From: Saccharofermentans sp.
GTDB lineage: Bacteria; Bacillota_A; Clostridia; Saccharofermentanales; Saccharofermentanaceae
Assembly (NCBI GenBank): GCA_024695565.1
Contig: JAILHX010000066.1
Coordinates: 1 to 64,000, forward strand
Reading direction: 5' to 3'
Length of the DNA stretch: 64,000 bases
This document shows positions 60,491 through 64,000 of the stretch, in pieces. How positions within the stretch are numbered: the first letter of the stretch is position 1; every line of letters begins with the position of its first letter. The translations under genes were made by a program, and so were the position numbers. The notes under the pieces were generated by a model. The model did no database searches, was not told the origin of the DNA, and saw only the letters and a program-made list of their open reading frames with translations.

Positions 60491-61894
60491 TCAGATGAAC
60501 ATGTCGCGTGAGTTTTTATAGCAGACTCTCTCGATGATGTCTTTTAGGATGCGCTCATCTTTTGAGAATCTTCCGCGTTCAACTTCGGTTCCGAGGTAAT
60601 TGCAGAAGATCCTTCTGAAGTATTCATGTCTGGTGTAAGACAGAAAACATCTTGAATCAGTGAGCATTCCTTTGAAGCAGGGAAGAGGACTTTGAGCGCA
60701 AAGAGAGCGCAGGTGGTCTTCCATTCCGATCAGGTTGTCATTGAACCACCATGCAGCGCCGTGTGAGATCTTGCCGGCGCTGCTCCCGTCATTAAATGAT
60801 CCGCACAGCGTATCGATCACCGTGTTGTCTGTAGGATTTAACGAGTAGATGATCATCTTGGGAAGAAGACCTTCGCTGTTAAGTTTATCCATGTATCCTG
60901 CAAGAGGAGTTACGAAGTCGAATGAACCTGTGATAGTATCGCATCCGCAGTTGGCACCGGCCTTCCCGAACATTACTGAATTGACGTTGCGCTTGCATCC
61001 GAAGTGAAGCTGCATGGTCCAGCCGCGCTTTGCGTATTCGCGTGCGAAAAACAGCATAAGTTCAGTCTTATATGCGGTCAGTTCCTCGTTGGTAAGCTTC
61101 GCATCTGACATCGTCTTTTTCTTCTCGAAAACTTCCCGGGCAGTAACGGACAGATCTGTTCCGAACCAGATAAATTCAGTGCCGTGATCGGATAGTCTGC
61201 AGCCCATTGATCCGAAGTGATCGAGTCTTTGGATGAGAGCTTTTTTCAAATCATCAAGAGTTCTGATACTGATGCCTGATGCATTTTCGAGTCTTGCAAC
61301 ATAATCACTGAAACTGTTCTTTTCAATATCGACTATGTTATCGGGTCTGAAGGCAGGCAGGACCTTGATGCCGAATCCTGATGATCTGATCTGTTCGTGA
61401 TATTCCAGGGAATCACAGGGATCGTCTGTGGTGCAGATGAGTTCGACATTGGATCTTGTCATGATCTTCTTTGCTGAGAGTTCACCGGACTTGAGCATCT
61501 CATTAGCCTGGTTCCAGATGTTCTCGGCATTTTGTGTTGTGAGCGGTTCAAAGATATCAAAGTATCTGGCAAGTTCTAAGTTTGTCCAGTGATAAAGGGG
61601 ATTGCCGAACGCGGATTCGACTGCCTTTGCCCACATATTGAACTTAGCCCTGTCTGATGCATTCCCCGTGATGTATTCCTCGCTGATTCCTGCAGCACGC
61701 ATAAGACGCCACTTGTAGTGATCGCCCTTGAGCCAGAGCTCGGTTATATTGCTGAAATTGATGTCTTCCGCGATCTCCTTTGCCTCGATATGGCAGTGAT
61801 AATCGACGATCGGAAGATCTTTTGCGTATTTGTTATAGAGATTTATTGCGGTGTCATTCCCGAGAAGAAAATTATCATTGATCAGACTGTTCAT
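60491..61894 (-). CDS. uxaC: Glucuronate isomerase
   Basis: 467 residues, normal length. It has the metal-binding opening VDYHCHIEAKEIAEDINF, LICTTDDPCDSLEYH, WTMQLHFGCKRNVN and the closing CYKNSRDMF. It converts D-glucuronate to D-fructuronate (and galacturonate to tagaturonate) in the cytoplasm, the first step after GH115. AGAGGTG lies 6 bases before the ATG. It is divergent from the KDPG aldolase gene, so both may respond to the GntR regulator. Confidence 0.96.
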   Translation of the reverse strand: MNSLINDNFLLGNDTAINLYNKYAKDLPIVDYHCHIEAKEIAEDINFSNITELWLKGDHYKWRLMRAAGISEEYITGNASDRAKFNMWAKAVESAFGNPLYHWTNLELARYFDIFEPLTTQNAENIWNQANEMLKSGELSAKKIMTRSNVELICTTDDPCDSLEYHEQIRSSGFGIKVLPAFRPDNIVDIEKNSFSDYVARLENASGISIRTLDDLKKALIQRLDHFGSMGCRLSDHGTEFIWFGTDLSVTAREVFEKKKTMSDAKLTNEELTAYKTELMLFFAREYAKRGWTMQLHFGCKRNVNSVMFGKAGANCGCDTITGSFDFVTPLAGYMDKLNSEGLLPKMIIYSLNPTDNTVIDTLCGSFNDGSSAGKISHGAAWWFNDNLIGMEDHLRSLCAQSPLPCFKGMLTDSRCFLSYTRHEYFRRIFCNYLGTEVERGRFSKDERILKDIIERVCYKNSRDMFI

Positions 61895-61965
61895 GTGCCA
61901 CCTCTAATGTAGAGTTTTCGTATATAAAATAACTTATTTTCGCTTTAATCGCAAACCAAAATATG

Positions 61966-61977
61966 CTAGAATACAAG
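61966..61977. promoter_or_regulatory. Possible GntR operator at the kdgA promoter
   Basis: CTAGAATACAAG resembles the uxuA palindrome at 10 of 12 positions (allowing the variable base) and overlaps a -10-like TAGAAT (61967-61972) with a weak -35 TTTAAT 17 bases before it. Tentative. Confidence 0.35.
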
Positions 61978-61998
61978 CTGTTTTTGAGAGGTGACATT

Positions 61999-62634
61999 AT
62001 GACTTTTTCAGAGAAGGTTTTTAACACCGGAATAATACCGGTCGTTGTTTTGGATAAAGCAGAAGATGCAGTCCCGCTGGCAACAGCACTCCTTAAGGGC
62101 GGAATAGATTTTATGGAGATAACTTTCCGCACCGCATGTGCTGCTGAGGCTATCTCGCTCATCAGTAAAGAAGTGCCTGACATGATTGTCGGCGCAGGAA
62201 CTGTGATAAATCTTGAACAGGCTAAAAAAGCCGTTGACAGCGGCGCTTCATTTATCGTATCTCCGGGACTTGATGAAGATGTGGTAAAGTGGGCATTGGA
62301 TAAAGACATACCCGTTATCCCGGGATGCGTAACACCTACTGAGATAATGAAGGCGTTAAGTCTCGGGCTTACGACTGTTAAGTTTTTCCCTGCGGATGTT
62401 TTCGGAGGTATCAAGGCCATAAAGGCTCTGTCCGCACCATTCGGCCAGGTGAAGTTCGTTCCGACGGGCGGTGTGTCCGAATCAAATCTTACAGAATTTG
62501 TTGCTAACAAATCTGTCTTGGCAGTCGGCGGAAGCTGGGTGTGCAAAAAAGATGATATAGCATCTCACAACTGGGACAGGATTACTGATCTTGCTTCCGG
62601 CGCGGTAGAGAGAATCAGGGAGGCAAGACCATGA
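61999..62634 (+). CDS. kdgA: KDPG/KHG aldolase
   Basis: 211 residues from the ATG at 61999 (GAGAGGTG upstream). It has the class I aldolase residues Glu40 (DFMEITFRT) and Schiff-base Lys128 (TTVKFFPAD), and the phosphate site FVPTGGV. It splits 2-keto-3-deoxy-6-phosphogluconate into pyruvate and glyceraldehyde-3-phosphate. Its stop overlaps the next start as ATGA, so the pair is coupled. Confidence 0.96.
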   Translation: MTFSEKVFNTGIIPVVVLDKAEDAVPLATALLKGGIDFMEITFRTACAAEAISLISKEVPDMIVGAGTVINLEQAKKAVDSGASFIVSPGLDEDVVKWALDKDIPVIPGCVTPTEIMKALSLGLTTVKFFPADVFGGIKAIKALSAPFGQVKFVPTGGVSESNLTEFVANKSVLAVGGSWVCKKDDIASHNWDRITDLASGAVERIREARP

Positions 62635-63659
62635 GTAAGTTTCTTACTTTCGGAGAATTGATGTTAAGACTTAAGAGTCCCGGAAGAGAGCGTTTCCTGC
62701 AGTCACCGGCACTCGAAGCAACATTCGGCGGCGGCGAAGCAAACGTTGCCGTATCACTTGCAAATTACGGACTTGACGCTGAATTCCTGTCTGTCATTCC
62801 GAAGAATGATATCGGTGCTGCTGCTATCGGAGAACTTAAGAGATTTGATGTCGGTACGGATAAGATAATCAGGGCCGACGGCAGAATGGGAATCTACTAT
62901 CTTGAGACCGGTGCTAACCAGAGACCCAGCAAAGTCATATACGACAGAGCTTATTCGGCATTCTCACTCTTTGACCCTGCAGGTTATGACTGGGACAGCA
63001 TTTATAGTGACGTAAAGTGGCTTCACATATCAGGCATAACGCCCGCCATCTCAGAACAGACACGCGATGCTTCAATTGCGGCTGTTAAGGCAACCAGGGA
63101 CCGCGGAATAACGGTTTCATTGGATCTTAACTACAGGAAGAATCTGTGGAAATATGGCGTTGATGCTCAGGAGGTCATGAAGGAACTCACTTCTTTCGCA
63201 GACATCATCATCGCCAATGAAGAGGACTGTCAGAAATCACTTGGACTAAAATGCGACAGCAATGTAGAAGGCGGCAAGCTCGATCACGAGGATTATAAGA
63301 ATTTAAGCAGCAGCCTTCTTGAACAATATCCGAATGTAAAAAAGGTCGCCATTACGTTAAGAGAGAGCAAGAGCGCAGACATCAATTTCTGGGCTGCAGC
63401 TCTTAACAACGGCGAAGAATTCATGGTAAGCCGTAAATATGAGATGTACGACATCGTTGACCGTGTCGGCGGAGGAGATTCTTTTGCCGGCGGACTCATA
63501 TACGGTCTTAATGAACTTGCAAATGATAAAGAAGCACTGGAATTTGCTGTTGCCGCAAGCTGCCTGAAACATTCGATTGACGGTGATTTCAACCGGGTCA
63601 GCATCGATGAAGTAAAAAAGCTCGCAGAGGGTGACGGCTCCGGCAGAGTTCAGAGATAA
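62631..63659 (+). CDS. kdgK: 2-Keto-3-deoxygluconate kinase (PfkB family)
   Basis: 342 residues. The PfkB fold shows [16 protein letters not shown] near the start and the catalytic base Asp283 in [12 protein letters not shown]. It phosphorylates KDG (from UxuA) to KDPG, the substrate of the aldolase encoded just before it. The start overlaps the aldolase stop by 4 bases. It completes the route from glucuronate to central metabolism. Confidence 0.94.
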   Translation: MSKFLTFGELMLRLKSPGRERFLQSPALEATFGGGEANVAVSLANYGLDAEFLSVIPKNDIGAAAIGELKRFDVGTDKIIRADGRMGIYYLETGANQRPSKVIYDRAYSAFSLFDPAGYDWDSIYSDVKWLHISGITPAISEQTRDASIAAVKATRDRGITVSLDLNYRKNLWKYGVDAQEVMKELTSFADIIIANEEDCQKSLGLKCDSNVEGGKLDHEDYKNLSSSLLEQYPNVKKVAITLRESKSADINFWAAALNNGEEFMVSRKYEMYDIVDRVGGGDSFAGGLIYGLNELANDKEALEFAVAASCLKHSIDGDFNRVSIDEVKKLAEGDGSGRVQR

Positions 63660-63764
63660 TTATCTGTAAAAATCAGTTAAAATCAGGCATTCCCGTAAGT
63701 TTGGCAAAACTGCGGAAATCTCATGAATATTCAAATTTCGGAAATACTTTGATAATCAAAGCTA

Positions 63765-63793
63765 TTTACACATAACACAGCTGATGCTACTAT
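63765..63793 (+). promoter_or_regulatory. Promoter of the gene at the right edge
   Basis: -35 TTTACA (63765-63770), 17-bp spacer, -10 TACTAT (63788-63793). A near-palindrome TTTGATAATCAAA (63749-63761) lies just upstream. Confidence 0.65.
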
Positions 63794-63830
63794 CCTGGTA
63801 TCAAATCTTCTTAACAAGGAGGATGCGACG

Positions 63831-64000
63831 ATGGATAAATACAGATATCTTATAACAGCAATACAGCTGGGTTTTGTAGCTTTTGTTTTCCTTATCCTGT
63901 TCGTGATTTTCCTGATCAAATCGATCGTAAGAGGAAAAAGAATAAGGGAACTGGAAAACAAATTGAGAGAGGTTTTGCGCCAGACTAACCTGGTGCAGAT
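63831..64000 (+). CDS. Start of a small or N-terminally anchored membrane protein (truncated by window)
   Basis: AAGGAGG lies 9 bases before the ATG at 63831. About 56 codons are visible: a short polar start, a membrane helix (about 11-31), then a Lys/Arg/Glu-rich helix likely to form a coiled coil. The frame runs off the right edge, so length and function are unknown. Confidence 0.75.
   Translation, partial: MDKYRYLITAIQLGFVAFVFLILFVIFLIKSIVRGKRIRELENKLREVLRQTNLVQ

Overview
The window is a chromosomal segment of an anaerobic, plant-polysaccharide-degrading Clostridia-type Firmicute; a rumen, gut or digester Oscillospirales-like organism such as Saccharofermentans is my best guess, but this is inference. 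Supporting signs are AGGAGG-type ribosome binding sites, a pheST operon under a T-box leader, many lipobox lipoproteins, zinc-ribbon membrane proteins, GH27 and GH115 enzymes, and no outer-membrane genes. No rRNA, tRNA, CRISPR array, prophage or insertion sequence was recognised.

Layout. 1-910: the end of a membrane protein, then the pheST terminator. 911-4740: pheS-pheT on the minus strand with a Phe T-box leader. 4819-6937: a GH27 alpha-galactosidase and a small SLH-like protein. 6988-14322: mixed plus-strand genes (DUF362 ferredoxin-like protein, CPBP protease, ABC exporter, GNAT, Nudix, radical SAM, XRE regulator). 14390-20388: acyltransferase, AraC regulator, PEBP lipoprotein, NlpC/P60 lipoprotein and another lipoprotein.

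20592-30427 is a six-gene plus-strand signalling run: hybrid histidine kinase (Cache-HK-REC-HPt), FecR protein with a Thr-Pro stalk, CHASE2 adenylate cyclase, MBL-GAF-GGDEF protein, zinc-ribbon membrane protein, and a protein with two cyclic-nucleotide-binding domains. It appears to hold both a cAMP producer and a cAMP receiver, plus a c-di-GMP producer. A second GGDEF gene, with a sugar-binding-protein-like sensor, starts at 31556 and looks leaderless.

34783-45799 holds surface and zinc-ribbon genes: an acidic-repeat membrane protein, a small double zinc-ribbon protein, an 1148-residue subtilase-vWA-zinc-ribbon protein, two paralogous orphan solute-binding lipoproteins, and a lipoprotein with a cystatin-like QVVAG motif. 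45863-47001 is a methyltransferase gene behind a promoter, an 18-codon upstream ORF and a strong terminator, which looks like ribosome-mediated attenuation.

47100-63659 is a glucuronoxylan/glucuronate locus: GntR regulator, uxuB, uxuA, two small membrane proteins, an SGNH esterase, an ABC importer (two permeases and a binding lipoprotein, no ATPase), a GH115 alpha-glucuronidase, uxaC, and the KDPG aldolase and KDG kinase genes. Acetylated, glucuronic-acid-decorated oligosaccharides would be imported, deacetylated and deglucuronidated in the cytoplasm. The uronate would then pass through fructuronate, mannonate, KDG and KDPG to pyruvate and glyceraldehyde-3-phosphate. A CTAG-(C/T)AT-A-CTAG-like palindrome at the uxuA, YesL-like and ABC promoters is a good candidate operator. 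The window ends inside a new small membrane-protein gene.
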